DNA of 64,000 nt from Wagnerdoeblera intermedia (GTDB taxonomy: Bacteria; Pseudomonadota; Alphaproteobacteria; Rhodobacterales; Rhodobacteraceae), in the NCBI RefSeq assembly GCF_042647465.1, contig NZ_JBHRVN010000005.1; one strand, given 5' to 3'. The notes beneath the pieces were generated by a model. The model ran no database searches. It saw only the letters and a list, made by a program, of their open reading frames with translations, and was not told the origin of the DNA. Below are positions 34,311 to 42,717 of this stretch, piece by piece. The position numbers and the translations under genes are program-made. Position 1 is the stretch's first letter. Each line of letters begins with the position of its first letter.

Positions 34311-34505
34311 ATGTATTTAATGTATGAAATACTGACCAAAAGCCGCCTGCAAGCCGAGATGTCCTTTGCAAGACTGAAAGCAAAAAGCAGCGATGCCAGC
34401 CGGGCTCTGCACGAGCTGAGTTCCCTGGATATACAACGCCAGGATAAAACCAGCCGCCTGCGCGAACAGCGGCTGGCTCGGGAACGCTTCGACGCTGCCG
34501 TTTGA
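34311..34505 (+). CDS. Small hypothetical protein next to cspA
   Basis: 64 residues (MYLMYEILTKSRLQAEMSFA, then RLREQRLARERFDAAV). Ribosome site AGAGGG just upstream of 34311; ATG at 34320 is an alternative. Entirely helical and charged. It is a paralogue of 40317-40514: both show QAE..FA, a run of helix, and T-S-x-L-R-E-x-R-L near the end. The end pattern (KT..LR..RLA.E) is common in short alphaproteobacterial proteins of unknown role. Confidence 0.65.
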   Translation: MYLMYEILTKSRLQAEMSFARLKAKSSDASRALHELSSLDIQRQDKTSRLREQRLARERFDAAV

Positions 34506-34940
34506 AAAACGCACTGGTGATCGGGCAGAACTGCGGATCTGTCCGCCGGCCAGGCAGGGCATTCGTATGAACCTTCATCGAAGTGATCGAACTGCTTTTT
34601 CATTTCTGTCCGTATTCGAGCCGCTCTGATCCCAGAGCGGCCTGATGCGTGGCGCAAAGCGTCATTCTGAAGGCGATACAGCCAGGTCCTGCAGGACGAT
34701 GGCTTCTTTAGTGAGCATTCTCCCGAATGTCTGGCTATAGTCTCAAAGCCGATATAGCGCCGAAAATTTTGCGCTGTGGGCGGGACGTCGACGCGCCGTC
34801 ACTCCAAATCGGAAATATAGTTTCTTTTAAATTCAGTGTGCTGAAATATTATTGCACGGTAAGCCTGTTAATTGGCTAAAACGTCCCCATCTATATGGAA
34901 GCCGCGGGAACTTCCCGAGCGGCTTTATGGAGGACCCGAC
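34506..34940. other. 435-bp intergenic region with hairpins
   Basis: Perfect stem CCGCTCTG (34621-34628) / CAGAGCGG (34633-34640), without a T-run. AT-rich stretch 34800-34870 is a likely promoter. A hairpin AAGCCGC ... GCGGCTT (about 34901-34927) then stands directly before TATGGAGG and the next ATG, resembling the hairpin-to-ribosome-site layout of the bet operon leaders but with a short U-run. Confidence 0.45.
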
Positions 34941-35111
34941 ATGGGTACCGACAACAAAACCACTCCGCTGATTACACCGAAGCCCGCTCCCGCCCAGCAT
35001 CAGGCGCAGGAGCCGCAAAAAGCTGTGGACGCGGATCCCCAGCGTCGGCAGGCCGGTGATAAGCCTGCGACCGAGCAGGTCTCAGCGGAAAAGCCCAATC
35101 AGCGCTCCTGA
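34941..35111 (+). CDS. Small disordered protein, 56 aa
   Basis: MGTDNKTTPLITPKPAPAQH and so on: Pro/Gln/Ala/Lys-rich, no hydrophobic core, probably intrinsically disordered. The ATG at 34941 follows GGAGG by 7 nt, which decides the start over the upstream frame opening at 34872. Followed by a terminator at 35198. No family recognised. Confidence 0.55.
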   Translation: MGTDNKTTPLITPKPAPAQHQAQEPQKAVDADPQRRQAGDKPATEQVSAEKPNQRS

Positions 35112-35197
35112 GGCGCTGTTACGCTGGGACGATGAGGGCGGCCGGCAGGCTGGCCCGCTTCATTCCAGGCGTCTGAACCACCCAAACTAACTTGGAT

Positions 35198-35224
35198 CGC
35201 TCGGGGTAAGACCTCGGGCGGTTT
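35198..35224 (+). terminator. Terminator-like hairpin
   Basis: CGCTCGGGG (35198-35206) pairs with CCTCGGGCG (35212-35220) with two G-U pairs; loop TAAGA; followed by GTTT. Likely ends the transcript of the small gene at 34941-35111. Confidence 0.6.
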
Positions 35225-35402
35225 CGCGTTTGGAGGCCTTATGATCGGAGATTTTACTAAACGCACATCGTAAGAGCCGCATGCTATGTGCTGATAACCC
35301 GGACCTATCAACCTTGCACGGCAACGACTACCGACGGTATGGAGCAGTATTCCGACTTATCAGGCGCATAAAGGCCGTTCAGATTATCGGGGCCTCTTTC
35401 TC

Positions 35403-35564
35403 AGGCTTGTTGCTTATCCCGCAGTAGAGCCGCTTCGAGCTCGGCTTCACTGATCGGCCACATTTCCTCCACACCGGCCTTTAAGGCGATCAGGATGTGG
35501 CTCGACGTTCTGCGGTAGGCGTCAACCCACATTTCCCAAGTAAGGCGCTGATTTCGCTGTCCTG
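35403..35564 (-). pseudogene. C-terminal fragment of an unknown gene
   Basis: Minus-strand frame reading GQRNQRLTWEMWVDAYRRTS, then SHILIALKAGVEEMWPISEA and ELEAALLRDKQQA to a stop at 35403. It looks like real helical protein but has no start other than an internal ATG, and it runs into the IS1380 region on its 5' side, so it was probably cut by that insertion. Family unknown. Confidence 0.45.
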
Positions 35565-37150
35565 ACCATTATATTTCCTATATAAAACATGGTGTTGAAG
35601 GCTGCGAGGGGCGCGTTTCATGGATCACGCAGAGGGTGCGGGCTTGCAACGGGCAGATCGGGTGGATTTCGACCCTCGCGTGCGGCTGGAATTTCGCGGC
35701 ACGCAGCTCAGTTCCGACGGCGGCCTTCTGGTGATGCGCGAGCTTGATGACGCGCTCGGGTTGTCCGATTTGGCGTCAGCGGCGCTGCGCGATACTCGCT
35801 CTGGCAAGAACACGGTCCATCGGCTCGACGGCCTGTTCCGGCAATCAGTCTTTGGGCGGCTGGCCGGATACGAGGATGTCAACGACGCCAACCGTCTCGC
35901 CTGCGATCCGGTCATGCGCCAAGTTGTCGGCGGCAGAGCGGTCGATGCACAAGCGGCCTCGGCATCGCAGATGGGACGGTTCGAGACCGAGACGCTGGCT
36001 CTGGCCGGGAACCGTGCCGCGCTGGCCGACCTGAACGGGCAATGGATCGACCGGTTCCATGACCGTAACGGGCTGAAGTACATCGTTCTGGACATGGACA
36101 GCTCGGTCAGCCCGACCCATGGCGACCAGGAAGGGTCCGCCTGGAATGGCCATTTCGACTGTAGCTGCTATCACCCCAACTTTCTGTTCAACCAGTTCGG
36201 GATGCTGGAACGCTGCGCCCTGCGCCATGGCAACGTCCACAGCGCCGATGGCTGGCGTGATGTTCTCGACCCCGTCATTGCGCGCTACGCGGAGCGCGAC
36301 CTTGGTGGCAGGTTCTTCCGGGCCGATGCTGCCTACGCGATCCCGGCGATCTATGAGCGATTGGAAGAAGCGCGGTTCTTCTACGCCATCCGGCTGCCCG
36401 CAAACGCGGTCCTCAAGGACAAGATCGCGCATCGGCTAACGCGCCCTGTCGGGCGGCCGTCACTGACCAAGGTCAAGCGGTTCTTCGAGGAATTCGAGTA
36501 TCAGGCGGCGTCCTGGGACAAGGAACGCCGGGTGATCGCCAAGATCGAATGGCATCCGGGCGAACTGTTCCCGCGTGTCGGCCTCATCGTCACCAACCTG
36601 CCGATGGAGCCGGACTGGGTGGTGCGGTTCTACAACCAGCGCGGCACCGCCGAGCAGCACATCAAAGAGGGCAAATACGCCTTTCGCTGGACGCGGCTGT
36701 CGTGCCGGAAGTTCCGCGACAATGAGGTGCGGCTGCAACTGCACGCCCTGGCGTACAACCTGGCCACCTTCTTGCGCTGCATCGAGCTGCCCGAGGCCAT
36801 GGCCGACTGGTCGTTGACCAGCCTGCAACTGAAGCTGATCAAGATCGGGGCACGTGTGGTCCGTCACGCCCGCACCATCACCTTCCAGCTGGCCGAGGTC
36901 GCTGTCACCGGCACGATGGTACGCGCCATCCTCGCCGCTATCCGCCGATTGCGAGCGCCACCGCTATGCCCATGATCGCGATCCACGCTCAAACTGAACG
37001 AAAGCGGCTGGACAGATCTGTCCGCTGCGCTGAAAAACGCCGCCCCTGGGCAAGGAAACAGCGGCTTCGCGGTCTGATCCGTCCAGATCCAGCAGTCTGC
37101 GCGACCCCAGGTGCCGCTTGCGGCAGAAAATCCTTGTCTAGCGCTCGGAT
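35565..37150 (+). mobile_element. IS1380-family element, ends not resolved
   Basis: One full transposase gene (35620-36975) with about 55 bp before and 100-200 bp after it, as usual for IS1380. I could not find convincing inverted ends or a target duplication, so these limits are estimates. It separates a truncated gene (35403-35564) from the ClpP-like gene at 37202. Confidence 0.55.
35620..36975 (+). CDS. IS1380-family transposase
   Basis: 451 residues, full length. DDE core recognisable at YIVLDMDSSVSPTHGDQEGS (first Asp), LGGRFFRADAAYAIPAIYER (second Asp region) and YNQRGTAEQHIKEGKYAF (Glu), with the typical start VRLEFRGTQLSSDGGLLVMR. Cuts and rejoins its own element ends. Intact. Confidence 0.9.
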   Translation: MDHAEGAGLQRADRVDFDPRVRLEFRGTQLSSDGGLLVMRELDDALGLSDLASAALRDTRSGKNTVHRLDGLFRQSVFGRLAGYEDVNDANRLACDPVMRQVVGGRAVDAQAASASQMGRFETETLALAGNRAALADLNGQWIDRFHDRNGLKYIVLDMDSSVSPTHGDQEGSAWNGHFDCSCYHPNFLFNQFGMLERCALRHGNVHSADGWRDVLDPVIARYAERDLGGRFFRADAAYAIPAIYERLEEARFFYAIRLPANAVLKDKIAHRLTRPVGRPSLTKVKRFFEEFEYQAASWDKERRVIAKIEWHPGELFPRVGLIVTNLPMEPDWVVRFYNQRGTAEQHIKEGKYAFRWTRLSCRKFRDNEVRLQLHALAYNLATFLRCIELPEAMADWSLTSLQLKLIKIGARVVRHARTITFQLAEVAVTGTMVRAILAAIRRLRAPPLCP

Positions 37151-37201
37151 ACACGCGATCTTCACCTCAAACGACACGCCACTTGGGGAATGCAGGTCAG
37201 A

Positions 37202-38209
37202 ATGAAATCGGTTGCGCTTGCAGTCCTAATGGCTTCGGCACTTTCTCACATGACCATGAGCGACGTCGCGCTCGCACAGAGCTTTCAAGTGTCCCAAGAC
37301 GGACGGTCAGTGGTCTTGTCAGGTGAGATCGGTTCCGAAGCGGCGAATGAATTCAAAAGGGCGATCAGCGCCGCTCCTGCAGTGTCATCGGTCGTGCTGG
37401 CAAGTCCCGGTGGCTTGGTGCTGCCTGCAATGGAAATTGCTGCCATAGTCCACACGCTTGGGATATCGACAGAAGTGCCCCTAGGATCAGTCTGCGCATC
37501 TGCGTGCTCGATTATTTTCCTTGCTGGTGAAGGCCGGACTGCGCTTGGCCAACTTGGTGTGCATCAAATGGCGGCAGAGGGAAGCGGTGCGGTCTCGGGA
37601 GTTCAGTTCATTCTAGCCGAGATGCTGGATGCCTTCGAAAAGTATGGTGTCGATCGGCGGGTCTCGAGACACATGCTTACGACGCCACCCGAGGAGATGT
37701 ACTTTTTCTCAGAGTACGAATTATCGAATTATGGGATAAATCGGTCGAACGACGATGCTTTGGCCTTGAGCGAGCGATTGAGCGCGCGGCGCACCCTTGA
37801 GTTCCGCGACTTTCCGGCTTCGGGATATCTGGCGCATCCGAACCAGATAACGCTCCCGGATTTCGCTGGACGCGATGAATGGGCGCGGAATTATCGTACA
37901 AGGATTCGGGATGGTCTGCGGGAAGGGCAAAACTTTTCAGGGCATTATAGCCTGATAGAAATAGGATGCGGGACTTCTTGCAGGTTTGCCTTTCTTGCTG
38001 ACGCACGCAACGGCCAGGTATTCAACTTCCCCTACGGTGGCGAGGAGCAGTACGAGATGGAGCTCCTATACAACCTGGACAGCCGCCTCGTGAAAGTGAC
38101 TTGGATGAAGGACTGGGATGTTTGCATTCAGCAAGACCTTGAGTTCAACGGCTCTGAATTCATCGTGCTGTCTGAAACAACGTTCCCCCGTTTAGATTTC
38201 TGCAATTAA
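37202..38209 (+). CDS. Periplasmic ClpP/SppA-like protein
   Basis: About 335 residues. Signal peptide MKSVALAVLMASALSHMTMS to around ALAQS; I chose 37202 over the in-frame ATG at 37190 for this reason. Residues ~30-170 follow the ClpP-crotonase fold: VVLASPGGLVLPAMEIAAIV, then GSVCASACSIIFLAGEGRTA with the ASAC serine at the position of the ClpP nucleophile, and LGQLGVHQM with a candidate histidine. The C-terminal ~110 residues form another domain (HYSLIEIGCGTSCRFAFLAD, two cysteines). Possibly a periplasmic serine protease or a degenerate relative (COG3904-like). Alone, flanked by IS1380 and an IS5 fragment. Confidence 0.72.
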   Translation: MKSVALAVLMASALSHMTMSDVALAQSFQVSQDGRSVVLSGEIGSEAANEFKRAISAAPAVSSVVLASPGGLVLPAMEIAAIVHTLGISTEVPLGSVCASACSIIFLAGEGRTALGQLGVHQMAAEGSGAVSGVQFILAEMLDAFEKYGVDRRVSRHMLTTPPEEMYFFSEYELSNYGINRSNDDALALSERLSARRTLEFRDFPASGYLAHPNQITLPDFAGRDEWARNYRTRIRDGLREGQNFSGHYSLIEIGCGTSCRFAFLADARNGQVFNFPYGGEEQYEMELLYNLDSRLVKVTWMKDWDVCIQQDLEFNGSEFIVLSETTFPRLDFCN

Positions 38210-38219
38210 GGTGGCTTTG

Positions 38220-38762
38220 GGCTCTGTTGCGCAAATCCCGTGAGGGATTCATCTCGTGAATCCAGCATGGTAGCTGGGGTGCATGAGCAGACCCACATCC
38301 CCGACCTACAGGACCAGGAACTGGCCAGCCTATAACGATGCGCTCAAGCGCCGGGGTTCGCTGACGATCTGGTTCGACCCCGAGATGAGCTGGGACGCTG
38401 CGCCGACAGGCAGGCGTGGCCGCCAGCAGACCTACAGCGATGCCGCCATCCAGATGTGCCTTTCGATGAAAGTGCTGTTCGGCATGGCGCTTCTGCAGAC
38501 GACCGGTTTTGTCGAGAGCCTGCTGCGGCTGGTTGGCCTCGACTGGTCGGTCCCCGACTTCAGCACACTGTCCCGCCGCCAGAAGACCCTGGCCGTCAAC
38601 ATCCCCTACCGTGGGTCGAAGGGCCCGCTGCACCTGCTCATCGACAGCACGGGCATCAAGGTCGAGGGCGAAGGCGAGTGGCACGCCCGCAAGCATGGTG
38701 GCCCGAAACGCCGCGTCTGGCGCAAGATCCACCTCGGGATCGATGAGGAAACATTGGAAATT
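38220..38762 (+). mobile_element. IS5-family element, 3' truncated
   Basis: Starts GGCTCTGTTGCGCAAATC, the typical IS5/IS903-like terminus, and breaks off at about 38762 inside the transposase gene. No right end is present. The sequence after the break belongs to another gene fragment on the opposite strand. Confidence 0.82.
38283..38762 (+). pseudogene. IS5-family transposase, N-terminal part only
   Basis: Reads MSRPTSPTYRTRNWPAYNDA, then LTIWFDPEMSWDAAPTGRRG, LLRLVGLDWSVPDFSTLSRR, and HLLIDSTGIKVEGEGEW with the first catalytic Asp. Stops making sense after HLGIDEETLEIR, at about residue 160 of some 320. The second Asp and Glu are missing, so it cannot be active. Confidence 0.88.
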
Positions 38763-38764
38763 CG

Positions 38765-38916
38765 AGGTCAAAGCTCAGCCCTTCGAGACGTTCTTCCTCT
38801 ACGAAAATTTCGTAGTGTCCTGCGGGTAGGATTTCCGGGCGGCCGGGCAAGCTAAAAGGGTGAAAAAAACGAACCTGCTGGCGTGATGACCGAGTATTCA
38901 CAGGCATTTCCCTCAA
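38765..38916 (-). pseudogene. N-terminal fragment of a small conserved protein
   Basis: Minus-strand frame from 38916: after about 15 residues it reads RFFHPFSLPGRPEILPAGHY and EIFVEEERLEGLSFD, then joins the IS5 break. The pattern HPF.LPG...LPAG.Y....EEERL.GLSF is one I associate with a common alphaproteobacterial hypothetical of roughly 90 residues. The C-terminal half is lost at the IS5 fragment. Confidence 0.6.
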
Positions 38917-38918
38917 TT

Positions 38919-39296
38919 CTACCGAAGAGACGATACGCCGGTTTGGCTGCCATAGGGCATCATCCGAGCGGACCCCACCGCAGGCGGCGTGATGAGCTCG
39001 TATCGCGAGCCTTTGTCATCAAGCCAGGCTGAGGGATACTCCGGGTCGAGCGAGACGACGCCATGAAATGTGCTGTCATCCGGGCTCAATACCGCCCAAC
39101 CCGACAACTCTGATGTCCCGCTGAGAAAACCTCTCAGATTATGGCTGACGATCGCCACCAGGATGAAAAACCGGCCATCCATCTGACGCACCACGGGTCT
39201 TTTCGGTTGTGATTTATCTATGCTGTAGCTGGGTACCACATGAGCCTCCCGATCGGCCGACAGAACAAACCTGCCTGCAATCCTGCAACCTGTCAA
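38919..39296 (-). CDS. Hypothetical protein, 125 aa
   Basis: MTGCRIAGRFVLSADREAHV at the start, a hydrophobic strand DGRFFILVAIVSHNLRGFL, and a C-terminus PEYPSAWLDDKGSRYELITP. Soluble, probably beta-rich. It ends 2 bp before the broken gene at 38765-38916 and may have been in one operon with it. No family recognised, start uncertain. Confidence 0.5.
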   Translation of the reverse strand: MTGCRIAGRFVLSADREAHVVPSYSIDKSQPKRPVVRQMDGRFFILVAIVSHNLRGFLSGTSELSGWAVLSPDDSTFHGVVSLDPEYPSAWLDDKGSRYELITPPAVGSARMMPYGSQTGVSSLR

Positions 39297-39363
39297 AGCA
39301 CGCGCTTCTGAAAGCGATTGAGGTTATCGCGCTGATTTCCCCGTGCCGGGTGAGTAGCTGAAG

Positions 39364-39396
39364 AAAAAGCCTGAGACCCATAAGGATCTCAGGCTC
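39364..39396 (-). terminator. Terminator on the minus strand
   Basis: AGCCTGAGA and TCTCAGGCT (9 bp) enclose CC-CATAA-GGA; on the minus strand the stem is followed by TTTTTC. Lies downstream of cspA at 39537-39743 and should terminate it. Confidence 0.82.
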
Positions 39397-39536
39397 TGTG
39401 CCTCCTGCCTTCCGCCTTTATACCCCATGAGGGGCCGGTCCCGGCGGTTTACGCGTAAGCGCAGGCTAAGTTTCAGCTGTGCACATGACTGTCAGGAATG
39501 GACCGGGTTCGTCTGAAGAATGGGACAATCCCGTTA

Positions 39537-39743
39537 TCAGGCGAGACGCACATTCGTCGCGGACTCGCGGCCGTCACGACCGGTCTCAACGTCGAAGGAG
39601 ATCTCCTGACCTTCATCGACGCCACGCAGACCTGCGCGTTCAAGCGCTGAGATATGAAGGAAGATATCGTTCTTGCCACCCTGAGGTGCCACAAAACCGA
39701 AACCTTTGGTGGAATTAAACCATTTTACGGTGCCCATAGCCAT
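39537..39743 (-). CDS. cspA: Cold-shock protein (CspA family), second copy
   Basis: About 68 residues: MAMGTVKWFNSTKGFGFVAP, NDIFLHISALERAGLRGVDE. RNA-binding motifs KGFGFV and IFLHI are intact. GGAGCACC stands 4 nt upstream of the ATG at 39743; the ATG at 39737 is possible. Differs from the 34002 copy at many positions, so not a recent duplication. Long untranslated upstream region up to about 39880. Confidence 0.92.
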   Translation of the reverse strand: MAMGTVKWFNSTKGFGFVAPQGGKNDIFLHISALERAGLRGVDEGQEISFDVETGRDGRESATNVRLA

Positions 39744-40016
39744 GATGGTGCTCCTTATATAGCGCCACCCGCAATGTGCGATGGCCTGGCAAGCGCAATG
39801 ATCGAGAACTGCGCCGTAAGACCAGAACCAAAAACTTAACTGCCTGACTAAGATGGGCTCCTCCTCAGGGTTTAGCAAGGGGCTGTGGAAATTTATTTCC
39901 TAAAAATACCGGTTGTGAAAATATTATTTCTCGAACCGCCCTATTTTACCGACTCGCAGGTTAATCTGTGCTATGAAGGCAGAGCAGCTTTCGCTGCGAA
40001 GGATGCCTTTGTGCAA

Positions 40017-40175
40017 ATGTTTACCCCCAAACCGCGTTTCGATCTTGCAGCCTTTCTCGCGGAAAAGGCCGACCCGCTCCAGGTGAAGAAATACCAGCAG
40101 AGCCGCCGTTGGCGCATGTCGCCCAAGGTCACACCGGCAGAGGCCACAGACGGCACTGCGGAAGAACCGGCCTGA
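40017..40175 (+). CDS. Small basic hypothetical protein
   Basis: 52 residues from MFTPKPRFDLAAFLAEKADP; then VKKYQQSRRWRMSPKVTPAE and an acidic tail. The frame is open back to 39885 but that part is hydrophobic and less protein-like, so the start is uncertain. No family recognised. Confidence 0.45.
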   Translation: MFTPKPRFDLAAFLAEKADPLQVKKYQQSRRWRMSPKVTPAEATDGTAEEPA

Positions 40176-40316
40176 GCCGGCATACCGGATGGCAAGCGCG
40201 CACGCGCCAGTTCCACGGCCATCCGGCGTCACGCCAGAGATCGTGACACATCCTCCCCACGCCTTGGGCAATCCGCCTGGAGCGCAGGGACAGGTTCGGT
40301 TACAGGAGAAATTATG

Positions 40317-40514
40317 ATGAACGAGAGACAATCGCCAAAGCGCCAGCAGGCTGAACTTGCCTTTGCAAAAATCGTCAGCAGCCCACCACAGAACCGCGCT
40401 CACACGGAACAACAGATTATAGCAGCCGAGCGTCAGGCCAGGACTTCGCATCTCCGCGAGCTTCGTCTCTCCGCAGGGCTATATGACAGCTGCGGCCGCG
40501 CGGCTCCAGTGTAA
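40317..40514 (+). CDS. Small hypothetical protein, paralogue of 34311-34505
   Basis: 65 residues: MNERQSPKRQQAELAFAKIV, then RQARTSHLRELRLSAGLYDS. AGGAG 6 nt upstream supports 40314/40317 as start. Shares QAE..FA and T-S-x-L-R-E-x-R-L with the protein at 34311. Both copies lie a short distance from a cspA gene. Confidence 0.65.
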   Translation: MNERQSPKRQQAELAFAKIVSSPPQNRAHTEQQIIAAERQARTSHLRELRLSAGLYDSCGRAAPV

Positions 40515-40621
40515 GCACAGGTCGACCTCTCGCGTACCTGCCTGGCTCCCCGGACTGAAAATGCGGCGCAGAAAATTCCCGCGCCGCACAAACATCTTTT
40601 CAAGATGTTGATATACTTGAG

Positions 40622-40915
40622 TTACTCTTCCATCTCCATTGACCCTTCCGGAAGCTCAACCTCAGCTAAGTCCGGATAGACGGCAGCCAGTACTGCTGCC
40701 TGATCCGGGCTTTGTATCTGCAAAACATACCACTTGTCGCCATCCTCATAAGCCAGGGCGGGGCCGGTGGCCTTAATATTATTTTCAGCCATGGTCATAC
40801 GAGTGATCGTGTCAACCACCGCGTAGTCGCGGCCAGTTGCCGAAGTCCCATGCACCATATCATCCAGGTCAAAACTGACTTCTTTGATTTCCACCTGAGA
40901 CATAGCAGCTTTCAT
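40622..40915 (-). CDS. Hypothetical protein, about 97 aa
   Basis: From MKAAMSQVEIKEVSFDLDDM (or MSQV at 40903) to an acidic end ELPEGSMEMEE. Central part DYAVVDTITRMTMAENNIKA and GDKWYVLQIQSPDQAAVLAA suggests a small alpha/beta fold. Upstream it abuts a remnant of a lysozyme-like gene. No family recognised. Confidence 0.6.
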   Translation of the reverse strand: MKAAMSQVEIKEVSFDLDDMVHGTSATGRDYAVVDTITRMTMAENNIKATGPALAYEDGDKWYVLQIQSPDQAAVLAAVYPDLAEVELPEGSMEMEE

Positions 40916-40925
40916 CTGCGTAACT

Positions 40926-41036
40926 GGTTTCCCAATGCGCAGTCGCCAGCACATAGGCAGTCTGAGGGATCGTGAGGCCATGGGCCTCGCAGGTTTCCCG
41001 GATCAGCCGTGTGTGGCCGAGATTGTGATTGAGCAT
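40926..41036 (-). pseudogene. N-terminal remnant of a peptidoglycan hydrolase-like gene
   Basis: Frame from ATG 41036: MLNHNLGHTRLIRETCEAHG then LTIPQTAYVLATAHWET, the opening of phage-type lysozyme/chitinase-like proteins (..YVLATA.HET..). It breaks off after about 37 residues into the next gene. Remnant of a prophage or transfer-associated muramidase. Confidence 0.5.
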
Positions 41037-41150
41037 AAGGGCTCCATTGAAAAAGCCCCGCCGGAAAGATCCGAACGGAGCTGTGAAGGAGGAATTGTTT
41101 ACAGGTTCACAGAAACTGATCATTTTTCAGATCAGAGGGGGGAGGACAGC

Positions 41151-41390
41151 ATGCACCACGCGTCTGAAGTTATTCTGATCGGATACGGCGAGCGCACCTT
41201 TGGGGAAGTGCTGGTCGGTCAAATCAGATTGTCAGGCGAATGGTCAGCTCCGAGCTCAGGCGGCTTTTTCTTCACGCCCGAAGGAAAAGATCTGCCCGTC
41301 GTTTGGGCAAAATCCTTGGAGGGGTTCTATGACGGCATTCTGGACTGGCATGCCGATCTTACAAGAAACGCTTCTAAAACAAGAAAATAA
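41151..41390 (+). CDS. Small hypothetical protein, 79 aa
   Basis: Starts MHHASEVILIGYGERTFGEV; the ATG at 41151 follows GGGGGAGGA, an excellent ribosome site, so the longer frame back to 40935 is not used. A compact beta pattern (GEVLVGQIRLSGEW, GGFFFTPEGKDLPVVWAKS) ends in a helix. No family recognised. Confidence 0.62.
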   Translation: MHHASEVILIGYGERTFGEVLVGQIRLSGEWSAPSSGGFFFTPEGKDLPVVWAKSLEGFYDGILDWHADLTRNASKTRK

Positions 41391-41490
41391 GCGCCTACGA
41401 TTTTGTGAACTGCACTGCGGTGAAGGTATGCTAAGATTTCCAAATCAACTGGTTACAACGCATCGCGTTTCAGGTGACTAGCAACTGTGT

Positions 41491-42496
41491 TTATCGGTTG
41501 GGTTGAGACAGCCATGGGACGCCTGTTTTAAGGATAGCATTTGCGATTGTGACCAGCCGTCGTGCTATTGCGACGATGACCACCTTATGGGGTTTTCCGC
41601 GTATTTTGAGAGCCTGTGCGACTGGCTTCAGAACAGGGTTGTGACACGCAGCAGCCAGTGCGGCTTGGAACAGGACATGCCTCAGTGCGCGCCGACCTCC
41701 GGCGATTGCCCGTTTACCCCGCATTGCGCCACTGTCGTGTGGGACGGGCGCGAGGCCTGTCATCGCCGCAGCTTCGCCTGATGTCATCCGGCCGAGTTCC
41801 GGCATTTCCGCGATCAACATCGCTGCAGAGACCGGGCCAATCCCGGGGATCGACAGCAAAAGCCTTGCCTTTGCCGCTGAGGTTTCCTCCTGTCCAATGA
41901 CGCTCTTGATCCTCTGCTCAAGTTCACCGACCTGAGCGTCGAGCATTGCCAGGAGGTTGGCATCCATATCCTCAAGATCTGCACGAATGTCTTGTTTCCT
42001 GCGTGCGGCTATCTGTGCAGAAAGCCGTTTACGCATTTCGACCACTTGGGCCCTGCGTGTCGTTAAGGCTCTGAGAACACGCAGGTTCTCTCCCGGCAAT
42101 TTCCTCCCGACTTCAGGCCTGAACAGCATGAACCGTGCGATGAGCTCAGCATCGATCCGGTCGGTCTTTGCCCGTGTGCCCCGTGAAAGGGCAAAGGCCT
42201 TGATCTGTGCTGGTGGGAGTTGCACCGCCTCCACGCCAGCGGCGACAAGCGTGGACCACAGAACCCATTCCTGACCGCCCGCCGTTCGGGAAAACGATCC
42301 CCCGGATCGTTTTCTGATCCTCCCGGCCCTCAAATCCGACCCGCACGGGCTGGGCCAGATCTTCGAGCTGCGCGAGAAGTTGTGCATGGCCTGCTGCGGT
42401 GTTGGGCAGGCGGAGCCGCCGCCCGCTCTGCACACAAAAGCCGTCGAGCCAATCGCGGGAAACATCTATGCCGATCACGGTTGCTGCTGGTATCAT
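41491..42496 (-). pseudogene. IS110-family transposase with frameshift
   Basis: The N-terminal frame starts at 42496: MIPAATVIGIDVSRDWLDGF and VRVGFEGREDQ. A second frame continues QEWVLWSTLVAAGVEAVQLP, GTRAKTDRIDAELIARFML, then SIPGIGPVSAAMLIAEMPEL and IARRLVTIANAILKTGVPW. Together they make a DEDD transposase of the IS110 family, but about 35-45 bp of extra sequence containing a perfect 10-bp inverted repeat (42291-42300 with 42304-42313) break the frame near 42265-42330. Likely inactive unless frameshifting occurs. Confidence 0.85.
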
Positions 42497-42499
42497 ATC

Positions 42500-42700
42500 A
42501 CTCTCTCTTCCTTATACTTCGCGGTCCCGCAAAACGGGCCGCCGTCAACTGTTCGAGACGGTGAAGAGAGGCAGGATCAGCCTGCTAGCGATCGTGGTCA
42601 TGCCACAAGGTGTTCAGCGCTGTATCCTACCCCATCGCGACTCCTGGCCGGGAGCTGCGATGGGGCTAATGTAGCAGGCCAGAGACACATAAGCCTTCGT
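42500..42700 (-). ncRNA. Candidate IS110 bridge RNA region
   Basis: IS110 elements are known to encode a structured bridge RNA in the noncoding end upstream of the transposase. This 200-nt gene-free stretch lies just there. It contains a long hairpin CCCCATCGC (42630-42638) / GCGATGGGG (42657-42665) with an inner CTCC/GGAG stem separated by small internal loops, the sort of structure expected. Element ends were not located, so this is a positional and structural suggestion only. Confidence 0.35.
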
Positions 42701-42717
42701 CCGTGCGCCATGCTTCG

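Noticed and set aside
35565..37201. Exact IS1380 ends and target duplication
   Set aside because: No convincing inverted match between the regions before 35620 and after 36975.
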